Source of the DNA: Bacteroidota bacterium
Lineage (GTDB): Bacteria; Bacteroidota; Bacteroidia; Chitinophagales; Chitinophagaceae
NCBI GenBank assembly: GCA_021780705.1
Contig: JAJXYG010000149.1
Location: forward strand, 1 to 8,208
Reading direction: 5' to 3'
Length of the DNA: 8,208 nt
The position numbers and the translations under genes were made by a program. Shown here one piece after another: positions 1 through 6,374 of this stretch. Position 1 is the stretch's first letter; each line of letters begins with the position of its first letter. The notes under the pieces are model-generated. The model saw only the letters and a list, made by a program, of their open reading frames with translations. It was not told the origin of the DNA and made no database searches.

Positions 1-873
1 TTGAACTGGGATGCAGTACAGGGGTTTCCTGAAACCATCGGGAAACATGGAGTGACCAGTAATTATTCCTTCAAGTATGCTCCGTATACTTATGAATGTA
101 TTAAGAGCATGAAACCGGGAATGACTGCCCTGTTTACAAGTCCGTCTACTACAATCAAATGCGGAGGAGCTCCTCAAAAAATCATGTACCTCGCTGCCGA
201 TTATTTCCGTCGTCATGGCCTGCAGGGTAAGGTGACGGTGGACTTCACCAATGCAGGAACCGTGATTTTTGGGATCAAGAAATATGCAGTACAATTACAG
301 AAAGTGGTTGACAAATATGGAATCCTGCTCAATTTCCACCATGACCTGGTAGAAATTAATGGACCGGAGAAAACGGCCACCTTTAAATTCACAGATGAAC
401 AGGGAAATGTATCCCTGGTGAAGAAGCACTTTGACATGATCCATGTGACTCCGCCACAAAGTGCGCCTGAATTTATTAAGAAGAGCCCTTTGGCCAATGA
501 AGCAGGTTGGCTGGATGTGGACAAATACAGCCTGCAACACAATAAATACAAGAATATTTTCGGAATCGGTGATGCAGCCGGTACTCCCAATCCGAAGACG
601 GGAGCTGCGGTGAGAAAGCAGGCACCGGTACTGGTGAAGAACCTGCTGGAATTAATGAAAGGGGAAACCATGACAGCCAAATATAATGGGTATGGAAGCT
701 GTCCGATCGTGGTAGGATATGGAAAATTGATATTGGCTGAATTTGATTACGATAATAAACCCATGGAGACATTTCCTTTTGACCAGAGTAAACCCAGGTG
801 GACTATGTGGATACTGAAGAAATATATACTGCCCTGGTTATACTGGCATAGGATTTTGAAAGGCACCATCTAA
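1..873 (+). CDS. sqr: Sulfide:quinone oxidoreductase (type II, mitochondrial-like), C-terminal part
   Basis: This is the C-terminal 290 residues of an FAD-dependent sulfide:quinone oxidoreductase, a membrane-associated flavoprotein that oxidises sulfide to sulfane sulfur and passes electrons to quinone. The frame is open to base 1. The first codon, TTG, is most likely an internal Leu, because the N-terminal FAD-binding Rossmann half is missing and must lie upstream of the window. Visible marks resemble human SQOR: KCGGAPQKIMYL (Cys about 54), FGIKKYA, the HVTPP stretch (148-152), the FAD-contacting FGIGDAAGTPNPKTGAAV (187-204), SCPIVVGYG (Cys about 234) and AEFDYDNKPMETFPFDQSK. The two cysteines match the redox pair of type II SQRs (human Cys201 and Cys379, from memory). 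The final 20 or so residues are rich in Trp, Tyr and Leu with several Lys and could form a membrane-binding helix. The protein ends sooner than the human one. The family is assigned with high confidence; activity is inferred from the conserved cysteines. Confidence 0.9.
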   Translation: MNWDAVQGFPETIGKHGVTSNYSFKYAPYTYECIKSMKPGMTALFTSPSTTIKCGGAPQKIMYLAADYFRRHGLQGKVTVDFTNAGTVIFGIKKYAVQLQKVVDKYGILLNFHHDLVEINGPEKTATFKFTDEQGNVSLVKKHFDMIHVTPPQSAPEFIKKSPLANEAGWLDVDKYSLQHNKYKNIFGIGDAAGTPNPKTGAAVRKQAPVLVKNLLELMKGETMTAKYNGYGSCPIVVGYGKLILAEFDYDNKPMETFPFDQSKPRWTMWILKKYILPWLYWHRILKGTI

Positions 874-978
874 TATTATCAGAAGTGGGGGCTGAAAGAA
901 AAAGTGGGATCAGGGTGATGCGGGCTAGGTATTGAAGATCAAATCTTTGTGTGCTGATAATTGGTGTGATTACATGAG

Positions 979-1005
979 GCGCAGCTTTAGTGGCTGCGCT
1001 TTTTT
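979..1005 (+). terminator. Intrinsic terminator after the SQR gene
   Basis: A perfect 7-bp stem GCGCAGC/GCTGCGC (979-985 with 993-999) encloses a 7-base loop and is followed by six T (1000-1005). A G-T and an A-T pair can extend the base of the stem at the expense of the first Ts. It lies 105 bases after the SQR stop, so the SQR mRNA would carry a long 3' end. The 874-978 stretch between holds no gene that I can support. Confidence 0.85.
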
Positions 1006-1016
1006 AATTTATGGCC

Positions 1017-1046
1017 TTTTTGGCCTCAGGTATCTGCGTACATTTG
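1017..1046 (+). promoter_or_regulatory. Candidate Bacteroidota-type promoter for the SDR gene
   Basis: TACATTTG at 1039-1046 matches the Bacteroidota -7 consensus TAnnTTTG exactly. A TTTTTG at 1017-1022 could supply the -33 element, but the spacing of 16 bases is a little short against the usual 17-23. Transcription would start near 1052, just after the SQR terminator and about 95 bases before the ATG at 1147. This is a motif match only. Confidence 0.4.
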
Positions 1047-1146
1047 GGTGCTTGATCCCCCGTCTTTGAAAAATCAAAAAAAAAGTAAACCCAATCTTTC
1101 ATCGCCCTTACCTCTAACTTTTGGAGAGGCAGGCCAATAAAGAATT

Positions 1147-1836
1147 ATGTCAGAATTACCAGATGTGCCCTTCCGGTTGATACTCACCGGTGCCACCGGA
1201 ATGGTGGGAGAAGGAGTTTTGCTTGAAGCGTTGGGCAACCCCCACGTCAGCGAAGTGTTGATTATTAACCGGCGCCCCAGTGGCATTACCCATCCCAAAT
1301 TGCGGGAAATCCTGCATGCTGACTTCATGGATATAAGGCCGCTGGTAGCCCAGGTACGTGGTTATGATGCCTGCTTTTTCTGCCTGGGAGTATCCTCGGT
1401 CGGGATGAAAGAAGCACCCTATTACGAACTTACCCATGAACTGACCCTGCATGTGGCGGGGGTGTTGGTAAAGGAAAATCCATCCATGACCTTTTGCTAT
1501 ATTTCCGGAGCGGGTACCGACAGTTCAGAAAATGGGAAGTTGATGTGGGCAAGGGTGAAGGGGAAGACTGAAAACGACCTGATGAAGCTTCCATTTAAGA
1601 AGGTGTATAATTTCAGACCGGGAATTTTAGTCCCTACCAAAGGACAAAAAAACATCCTTAAGGTATATCATTACCTGGGCTGGCTCACCCCCATGATCAA
1701 AAAGATTGCTCCTAACCAGGTATGCACCCTTTCCCAATTGGGTAAAGCGATGATTCAGGTAGTGCGTGTCGGTTATGGTTCCTCCACCCTGGAGGTAAAG
1801 GATATTTTGAAAATATCAGAGGATGGGTCGGTTTAG
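1147..1836 (+). CDS. NAD(P)-binding epimerase/dehydratase-family protein (atypical SDR)
   Basis: This 229-residue protein has a single Rossmann-type NAD(P)-binding domain. The nucleotide-binding loop is LTGATGMVGEG (13-23), with the GxxGxxG pattern at Gly15, 18 and 21. The end of the second strand reads INRRP (40-44), and the paired Arg would favour NADP over NAD. ADF (58-60), FFCLGVSS (77-84), YISGAGTD (118-125) and FRPG (156-159) follow the order seen in atypical SDRs of the HTATIP2/YbjT kind. The classical YxxxK catalytic pair is not evident; the matching place reads WARVKGKTE (134-142), so it may be a reductase of altered chemistry or a non-catalytic NADP sensor. The substrate cannot be told. 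The ATG at 1147 is chosen because the Rossmann strand begins about ten residues later; no strong Shine-Dalgarno sequence precedes it. It appears to be transcribed alone, since 104 bases separate it from the next gene. Confidence 0.86.
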   Translation: MSELPDVPFRLILTGATGMVGEGVLLEALGNPHVSEVLIINRRPSGITHPKLREILHADFMDIRPLVAQVRGYDACFFCLGVSSVGMKEAPYYELTHELTLHVAGVLVKENPSMTFCYISGAGTDSSENGKLMWARVKGKTENDLMKLPFKKVYNFRPGILVPTKGQKNILKVYHYLGWLTPMIKKIAPNQVCTLSQLGKAMIQVVRVGYGSSTLEVKDILKISEDGSV

Positions 1837-1940
1837 CCCCTTTCTAAAAACGAGCTAATTTTATTCTAATGTCCCATTTGGCCTCTTCCAATTGTATAAT
1901 AGAGGTAAACCATTTTTTCACCCGTAAAAAAAATTAGAAA

Positions 1941-2282
1941 ATGGATGAATATGCACTTATTATGAGACACGAAGATGGCCTGAAGATTGCCTCTCCCGAG
2001 CAGATACAAATTTGGATGCAGCAAACCATGGATTGGATTGCAGGCATAAAAGCCAAAGAGAAATATGTATCCGGAACAGGGCTGCTTTTTGCCGACGCGA
2101 AGGTGGTGAAATCAAACAAGATGATAACCAATGGCCCTTTTGGAGATATCAAGGAAACCATAGGCGGACTGATTGTAGTGAAGGCGGAGTCGGTGGAGGA
2201 GGCTGCCGAATTTGCGAAAGGTTGTCCGGTACTTCAGGGTGAAGGCAATACGGTGGAAGTGAGAAAGATCGCTACCCATTAG
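1941..2282 (+). CDS. YCII/DGPF-domain protein paired with an ECF42 sigma factor
   Basis: This 113-residue protein is a single YCII-related (DGPF) domain, an alpha-beta ferredoxin-like fold. Typical marks are the N-terminal strand EYALIMR (3-9), a helix around 19-36, SGTGL (44-48), the signature NGPFGDIKETIGGLIVVKA (64-82), then SVEEAAEFAKGCPVL (84-98) and the closing strand VEVRKI (105-110). The signature has Asn where the family name has Asp (NGPF instead of DGPF). The biochemical role of DGPF proteins is unsettled. The gene lies 67 bases ahead of an ECF42-type sigma factor on the same strand, and that class is widely found next to DGPF genes, which are its known or suspected targets. The likely reading is a sigma factor target and partner gene. 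The start is set by the conserved first strand; an A-rich leader takes the place of a Shine-Dalgarno sequence. Confidence 0.93.
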   Translation: MDEYALIMRHEDGLKIASPEQIQIWMQQTMDWIAGIKAKEKYVSGTGLLFADAKVVKSNKMITNGPFGDIKETIGGLIVVKAESVEEAAEFAKGCPVLQGEGNTVEVRKIATH

Positions 2283-2330
2283 TACCTGATCCATTTGGGC
2301 ATTTCCCTTCAGGGGGGCGCCTGTGTAAAA

Positions 2331-2336
2331 AAGGAG
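2331..2336 (+). promoter_or_regulatory. Shine-Dalgarno sequence of the ECF42 gene
   Basis: AAGGAG stands 13 bases before the ATG at 2350, a somewhat long spacing. It is noted because most other genes in the window lack such a clear purine-rich site. It supports the ATG at 2350 as the start and separate translation from the YCII gene. Confidence 0.5.
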
Positions 2337-2349
2337 TATTTGATCCCCG

Positions 2350-3585
2350 ATGTCACAAGCACAGTTAATACCGCATTTGTTTAGAAACGAAAGCAGGAAG
2401 ATTACTTCTGTGCTCTGCAAATGCTTTGGAATAGAATTCCTGCAGGTAGCAGAGGACATTACTCATGACACCTTCCTGAAGGCTTTGGAAACCTGGACCT
2501 ATAAAGGGGTGCCACCCGATCCGGTAGCCTGGCTGTATGTAGTGGCAAAAAACCAGGCTAGAAATTATCTGAAACGAAATACGCTCTTTTTGGAAAAAAT
2601 TTCCCCCGCGCTGCAATACCTGAATTCTGAAAGGCAGGATATGGATATTGATACCTCGGATCAACACATTAGGGACAGTGAGCTACAGATGCTATTTGCC
2701 ATCTGCCATCCATCCATATCTTCAGAATCCCAGGTGGGACTGGCGCTAAAAATCTTATGCGGATTTGGTATTGACGAGATCGCCACCGCCTTTCTGACCT
2801 CCAGGGAGGTCATCAACAAGAGACTATTCAGGGCAAAGGATACACTCAGGCGGATAAAGGCTGATATAGAAATGCCTCCGGATAGCGAAATTGAAAAAAG
2901 GCTGGATGCCGTGCTGACCACGATCTATCTTCTTTTTAGTGAGGGATACTATTCGGAATGCCAGGACTCGGTCCTCCGTGAAGATTTTTGCATGGAAGCC
3001 ATCCGGCTCACCGCGTTACTTCTGGAAAATAAACAGACCCATCAGCCCAGGGTAGATGCGCTGATGGCTTTGATGTACTTTCAGGCCTCCCGGTTTCCGG
3101 CCCGAAGGGCGGGTAACCGGGAAATCGTCCTTTACGACGATCAGGATGAATCCCTTTGGGATCAGGTGCTGATTGCCCGGGGTGCATTTCACCTTAGGGC
3201 GGCTTCGACAGGTTCCTCCCTCTCAACCTATCACCTGGAAGCAGCAATTGCCTATTGGCATACTATTAAGGAAGACACCCCTCAGAAATGGGAGAATATC
3301 CTGTCACTTTTTGACCAGCTACTGCAAATTCAGTATTCTCCGGTAGCGGCGCTCAACCGTACCTTTGCCTTGTTTAAAGTTAAAGGCCCCGGGGAAGCCA
3401 TTGCAGTAGCAGAAAAACTGGAGCTAACTGACAATCACTACTATTTTACACTGCTGGGTACGCTTTATCTGAAAGTGGATCAGGAAAAAGCCCGGGCATA
3501 TCTCCAAAAAGCCTACCTGCTGGCAAGAACTTCACCGGACAAACACACCATCTTGAAAAAAATGGCCACCTGTAACAAATCCTGA
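2350..3585 (+). CDS. RNA polymerase ECF sigma factor, ECF42 type, with C-terminal extension
   Basis: This 411-residue protein directs RNA polymerase to a small set of promoters. Region 2 spans about 7-77 and includes AEDITHDTFLKALETW (34-49) and AWLYVVAKNQARNYLKR (60-76), for -10 recognition and core binding. Region 4 spans about 108-168, with the LFAICHPS motif (115-122) and the helix-turn-helix GFGIDEIATAFLTSREV (138-154) followed by NKRLFRAKDTLRR. Beyond that is the long extension (DUF6596-like, about 185-285) with RLDAVLTTIYLLFSEGY (184-200), EAIRLTALL (216-224), LYDDQDESLWDQ (261-272) and SPVAALNRTFAL (330-341), ending in TPR-like helices. The overall length fits the ECF42 group. In that group no anti-sigma factor is typical, and the extension is reported to be needed for activity. 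No anti-sigma gene is seen here. The upstream YCII gene is the probable target. The signal that triggers it cannot be inferred. Confidence 0.95.
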   Translation: MSQAQLIPHLFRNESRKITSVLCKCFGIEFLQVAEDITHDTFLKALETWTYKGVPPDPVAWLYVVAKNQARNYLKRNTLFLEKISPALQYLNSERQDMDIDTSDQHIRDSELQMLFAICHPSISSESQVGLALKILCGFGIDEIATAFLTSREVINKRLFRAKDTLRRIKADIEMPPDSEIEKRLDAVLTTIYLLFSEGYYSECQDSVLREDFCMEAIRLTALLLENKQTHQPRVDALMALMYFQASRFPARRAGNREIVLYDDQDESLWDQVLIARGAFHLRAASTGSSLSTYHLEAAIAYWHTIKEDTPQKWENILSLFDQLLQIQYSPVAALNRTFALFKVKGPGEAIAVAEKLELTDNHYYFTLLGTLYLKVDQEKARAYLQKAYLLARTSPDKHTILKKMATCNKS

Positions 3586-3640
3586 AAGAGATTGACCCAT
3601 TTCCTGCCAGGCAAAACCCATAGGAGAAAAGGGCAGTTCT

Positions 3641-3658
3641 GAAATGCAGGAAATGCAG
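3641..3658. repeat. Tandem 9-bp direct repeat
   Basis: GAAATGCAG occurs twice head to tail (3641-3649 and 3650-3658) in the 203-base gap between the ECF42 gene and the MFS gene. The rest of this gap has no gene I can support and no full TAnnTTTG promoter. The closest matches are TACATTTA at 3702 and TACGATTG at 3746, neither with a good -33 box. The repeat could be a regulator site or chance. Confidence 0.5.
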
Positions 3659-3788
3659 TGGCGGCCTGTCGCCTTCAAAAGGTATAATGGATTATTATGT
3701 ATACATTTAACACAGGAAAAACCGGGATTCCCCATAGGTGGTTCCTACGATTGCAGTACATCACAACATTCATCATTAAGGGCGATTT

Positions 3789-5033
3789 ATGAATCATACC
3801 GATCCGAAGAGTACTGTGGAAAGTACCCCGTTTACCAAAAAAGACCAGAGAAATGCCGTATGGGCGGGATTTCTGGGTTGGACGCTGGATGCATTTGATT
3901 TTTTCATTCTGACCTTTGCGCTGGGCACGGTGGCCAAGGATTTTCACAAAACTATTCCGGAAATCGCACTGACCCTGACGGCAAGTCTCGCCATGCGCCC
4001 CGTGGGGGCTTTCATTTTCGGGCTGATGGCAGACAAGTACGGCAGAAAGCGGCCCCTGATGATCAATATCATCTTTTATTCTGTAGTGGAAGTGCTCTCC
4101 GGTCTAGCGCCCAATTATGCCATCTTCCTGGTACTTCGTTTATTGTATGGAATTGGGATGGGAGGAGAGTGGGGAGTGGGTGCATCCCTGGTCATGGAGT
4201 CCGTACCTGCCAAAAGGCGGGGGTTTCTTTCCGGGATATTGCAGGAGGGATACGCCTTTGGGTTTCTGCTGGCAGCGGCGGCCTACTATTCGGTCTTTCC
4301 CCAATATGGCTGGAGGGTCATGTTTTTTGTGGGAGGATTGCCCGCCCTGCTCACCCTGTTTATCCGCGCCAAAGTCAAGGAAACCGAAGCCTGGAAGGCT
4401 ACCCGGACCCGCGACTGGAAGGAGTACCGAATGGCGGTTGTCAAAAACTGGAAATTATTTCTCTACCTGGTCCTGCTGATGTCGTCGATGAACCTTATTT
4501 CTCACGGTACCCAGGATCTCTATCCCACCTTTCTGCAGCAGCAACGCCACTACAACCCGCATACCACTGCCCTCATCACCATGATATCCATGGTGGGAGC
4601 CATTGCAGGGGGGCTATTATTTGGATATTTGTCTGACAAGTGGGGAAGAAAGAAAATGATGGCGGCTGCCGTCGTCCTTGCCATCCTGCTGATACCCTTA
4701 TGGCTGCTGGCGGGAAAGATTTTCTGGATTGCGGCAGGGGCATTCGGAATGCAATTCATGGTCCAGGGAGCCTGGGGAATTATTCCTGCCCACATCAATG
4801 AACTTTCTCCGGGTAGCCTTCGGGGGTTCTTTCCGGGCTTTGCCTACCAACTCGGTGTACTGATTGCTTCCTCTATTGCTTATGTGGAGGCAGTGCTGGC
4901 CCAGAGTATGAGCTATGCGACCTCCATGGAAATACTGGCAGGCTCCGTACTGGTAATGGCTGCCATAGTGATTCTTGCCGGTCCGGAAGCCCGGGGGATC
5001 CAGTTTCATGGTAAAGCGCAAGGCAACCCTTGA
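3789..5033 (+). CDS. MFS transporter, Jen1/SHS-type monocarboxylate (lactate/pyruvate) permease
   Basis: This 414-residue inner-membrane protein has about 12 membrane segments and is a major facilitator of the sialate:H+ symporter (SHS) family. Segment 1 carries GFLGWTLDAFDFFIL (27-41), typical of Jen1-like carriers. The two family loops are GLMADKYGRKRPLM (78-91, after segment 2) and GYLSDKWGRKKMM (279-291, in the second half). RLLYGIGMGGEWGVG (117-131) marks segment 4. NLISHGTQDLYPT (235-247) fits the Jen1 substrate motif NxxS/THxS/TQDxxxT exactly, which argues for short monocarboxylates such as lactate or pyruvate taken up with protons. Sialic acid or another organic acid remains possible. 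The start at 3789 is preceded by AAGGG with about six bases of spacing. It stands alone, with 203 bases before it and the next gene under its own promoter. No adjacent lactate dehydrogenase gene is seen. Confidence 0.92.
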   Translation: MNHTDPKSTVESTPFTKKDQRNAVWAGFLGWTLDAFDFFILTFALGTVAKDFHKTIPEIALTLTASLAMRPVGAFIFGLMADKYGRKRPLMINIIFYSVVEVLSGLAPNYAIFLVLRLLYGIGMGGEWGVGASLVMESVPAKRRGFLSGILQEGYAFGFLLAAAAYYSVFPQYGWRVMFFVGGLPALLTLFIRAKVKETEAWKATRTRDWKEYRMAVVKNWKLFLYLVLLMSSMNLISHGTQDLYPTFLQQQRHYNPHTTALITMISMVGAIAGGLLFGYLSDKWGRKKMMAAAVVLAILLIPLWLLAGKIFWIAAGAFGMQFMVQGAWGIIPAHINELSPGSLRGFFPGFAYQLGVLIASSIAYVEAVLAQSMSYATSMEILAGSVLVMAAIVILAGPEARGIQFHGKAQGNP

Positions 5034-5045
5034 TCCAGTGAACGA

Positions 5046-5064
5046 CCACGTTCAAAGAACGTGG
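5046..5064. repeat. Perfect 8-bp inverted repeat after the MFS gene
   Basis: CCACGTTC and GAACGTGG flank AAA, forming a perfect hairpin or dyad 12 bases after the MFS stop. No T-run follows, so it is not a standard intrinsic terminator. It could stabilise the MFS mRNA 3' end, act in termination without a U-tract, or be an operator; it ends 42 bases ahead of the -33 box of the next promoter. Confidence 0.75.
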
Positions 5065-5106
5065 CATCGCAAGAATGGATTGCTGAGGGGAATTAAAACT
5101 GGCAGG

Positions 5107-5136
5107 TTTGGATTCCCTCGGGAGCCACTACCTTTG
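5107..5136 (+). promoter_or_regulatory. Bacteroidota sigma-A promoter of the beta-propeller gene
   Basis: TTTG at 5107-5110, 18 bases, then TACCTTTG at 5129-5136 fits the Bacteroidota promoter pattern (TTTG or TTG at -33, TAnnTTTG at -7). Transcription should begin around 5140-5145, leaving a leader of about 80 bases before the ATG at 5224. It is the best promoter in the window and argues against any start for the next gene upstream of it. Confidence 0.75.
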
Positions 5137-5223
5137 CGTGGATCTGAAGAAAGGAAGGGCACTTCAAATTGTCCACAGAATCCCTCATTAGGTTTGACAC
5201 CCATCATCAGAAAATATCAAATC

Positions 5224-6228
5224 ATGAAAAAAATTGTAATTGCCTTTTCCCTGGTGTTGCTGCTCCAGGGGAACTCTTTTTGCCAGTCATCCGGATACCG
5301 GGTCACTGACACCTTTCATATTGCCAGCAATGGCTGGTGGGACTATATTGCCGTGAATGCAAACAGGCTGTATGTGTCCCATGGCACCCAGGTAATTATT
5401 CTGGATAAAAATTCAGGGGACTCCCTCGGGGTGATTCCCAATACTACGGGGGTCCATGGGATCGCCTTCGACAATGCGCTTCACAAGGGATTTACCAGCA
5501 ACGGGCAACTGAATACGGTCACCGTATTCAATCTCAATACCGACCAGGTGCTGGGTCAGGTAGCCACCGGGGAAAATCCCGATGCCATCTTCTATGAGGA
5601 TTATTCAAAAAAGATCATTACCTGCAATGGCAGGAGCCACAGCCTTTCCGTCATTGATCCCCAGACCGATAAGGTGGTGGCCACCATCCCTTTGAGTGGA
5701 AAACCGGAAACCGCAGTGAGTGACGGGAAAGGGAAAGTCTTTGTCAATATTGAAGACAAGAGCTCAATAAGTGAAATTAACATAAAGACGATGAAGGTGG
5801 AACGCACCTGGTCCATTGCACCGGGTGAATCACCCTCTGGTCTGTCAATTGACCGAAAGACCCATCGCCTGTTTGCCGGTTGTGAAAACAAGATGCTGAT
5901 CGTCCTTGATGCCGAAACCGGAAAAGTCATTAGTACTCCCGCCACCGGGCAGGGTTGCGATGGGACGGGGTTTGATCCGGAGCTTAAATATGTGTATTCT
6001 TCCAATGGAGAGGGCACTCTTACCGTGATTCAGGAACTTTCTGCAAATCAGTATAAGGTTCTGGAAAATGTGCCTACAAAAAGAGGAGCCCGGACCATGA
6101 CCGTGGATCTCATGACCCATACGGTCTACCTCCCGACCGCTAATTTTGGCACCCCGGCTCCGGGGCAAAGACGTCCCCCCATGATTCCGGGTAGTTTCCA
6201 GGTCCTCGTGGTGAAAAAATTAAAATAA
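5224..6228 (+). CDS. Exported YVTN/YncE-like beta-propeller protein
   Basis: This 334-residue protein starts with a Sec signal peptide: Met-Lys-Lys, a hydrophobic stretch to about residue 15, and probable cleavage near 20-22. The Cys at 20 follows Phe and does not make a lipobox, so a soluble periplasmic or secreted protein is likely. The rest is a repeat of about 42 residues, each blade having a G-x-(P)-x turn then a strand: GVHGIAFD (76), GENPDAIFYE (116), GKPETAVSD (159), GESPSGLSID (201), GQGCDGTGFD (242) and GARTMTVD (288). These alternate with strands such as LSVIDPQTDKVVATI (141-155) and LIVLDAETGKVI (225-236). This fits a six- or seven-bladed YncE/YVTN propeller. Such proteins bind ligands or partners, and the function is not known here. 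The frame is open back to 4975, but ATG 5224 is preferred because the signal peptide begins there and the promoter lies inside the longer frame. Confidence 0.88.
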   Translation: MKKIVIAFSLVLLLQGNSFCQSSGYRVTDTFHIASNGWWDYIAVNANRLYVSHGTQVIILDKNSGDSLGVIPNTTGVHGIAFDNALHKGFTSNGQLNTVTVFNLNTDQVLGQVATGENPDAIFYEDYSKKIITCNGRSHSLSVIDPQTDKVVATIPLSGKPETAVSDGKGKVFVNIEDKSSISEINIKTMKVERTWSIAPGESPSGLSIDRKTHRLFAGCENKMLIVLDAETGKVISTPATGQGCDGTGFDPELKYVYSSNGEGTLTVIQELSANQYKVLENVPTKRGARTMTVDLMTHTVYLPTANFGTPAPGQRRPPMIPGSFQVLVVKKLK

Positions 6229-6232
6229 GCGA

Positions 6233-6250
6233 ATAATCCCCCGGGATTAT
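6233..6250. repeat. Short inverted repeat just after the propeller stop codon
   Basis: ATAATCCC and GGGATTAT flank CC, a perfect 8-bp inverted repeat (in practice a 7-bp stem with a CCCG loop) four bases after the stop. No T-run follows it. It stands ahead of a regular terminator and may protect the mRNA end. Confidence 0.65.
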
Positions 6251-6274
6251 CCTAAAATCAAATAAAGAAGAAGT

Positions 6275-6311
6275 TACCTCATTCCCTGTTAGCGGATGAG
6301 GTACTTTTTTT
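6275..6311 (+). terminator. Intrinsic terminator of the beta-propeller gene
   Basis: An 8-bp stem TACCTCAT/ATGAGGTA (6275-6282 with 6296-6303) is followed by C and seven T (6305-6311). It ends the + strand propeller transcript. The A-rich stretch before the stem (about 6256-6272) would give a weaker T-rich tail on the - strand, so it may also catch transcripts of the convergent permease gene, which stops at 6375. Confidence 0.85.
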
Positions 6312-6336
6312 GTGATAGCTCCCGACAGTTAAGTCA

Positions 6337-6356
6337 GTAGGTAGGTAAGTAAGTAA
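6337..6356. repeat. Tetranucleotide microsatellite GTAG/GTAA
   Basis: Five head-to-tail four-base units, two GTAG then three GTAA, lie between the convergent propeller and permease genes, 19 bases beyond the permease stop codon. The tract is noncoding. Confidence 0.8.
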
Positions 6357-6374
6357 GAAGGTGGGGTAACCAGT

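Noticed and set aside
213..680. 155-codon open frame on the - strand within the SQR gene
   Set aside because: It is antisense to a strongly recognised SQR coding sequence and resembles no known protein.
1111..1129. CCTCT/AGAGG inverted repeat in the leader of the SDR gene
   Set aside because: Only five pairs with a nine-base loop and no conserved riboswitch features; probably chance.
1895..1900. TATAAT ahead of the YCII gene (another at 3683-3688 ahead of the MFS gene)
   Set aside because: Bacteroidota sigma-A uses TAnnTTTG rather than TATAAT, and neither copy has a properly spaced upstream element.
3644..3898. 84-codon open frame across the ECF42-MFS gap
   Set aside because: It overlaps the MFS start, has no ribosome binding site and no recognisable domain; the translation looks random.
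4169..4636. Open frame of 155 codons in another frame within the MFS gene
   Set aside because: It is a shadow of the transporter frame, rich in Gly, Pro and His, with no family signature.
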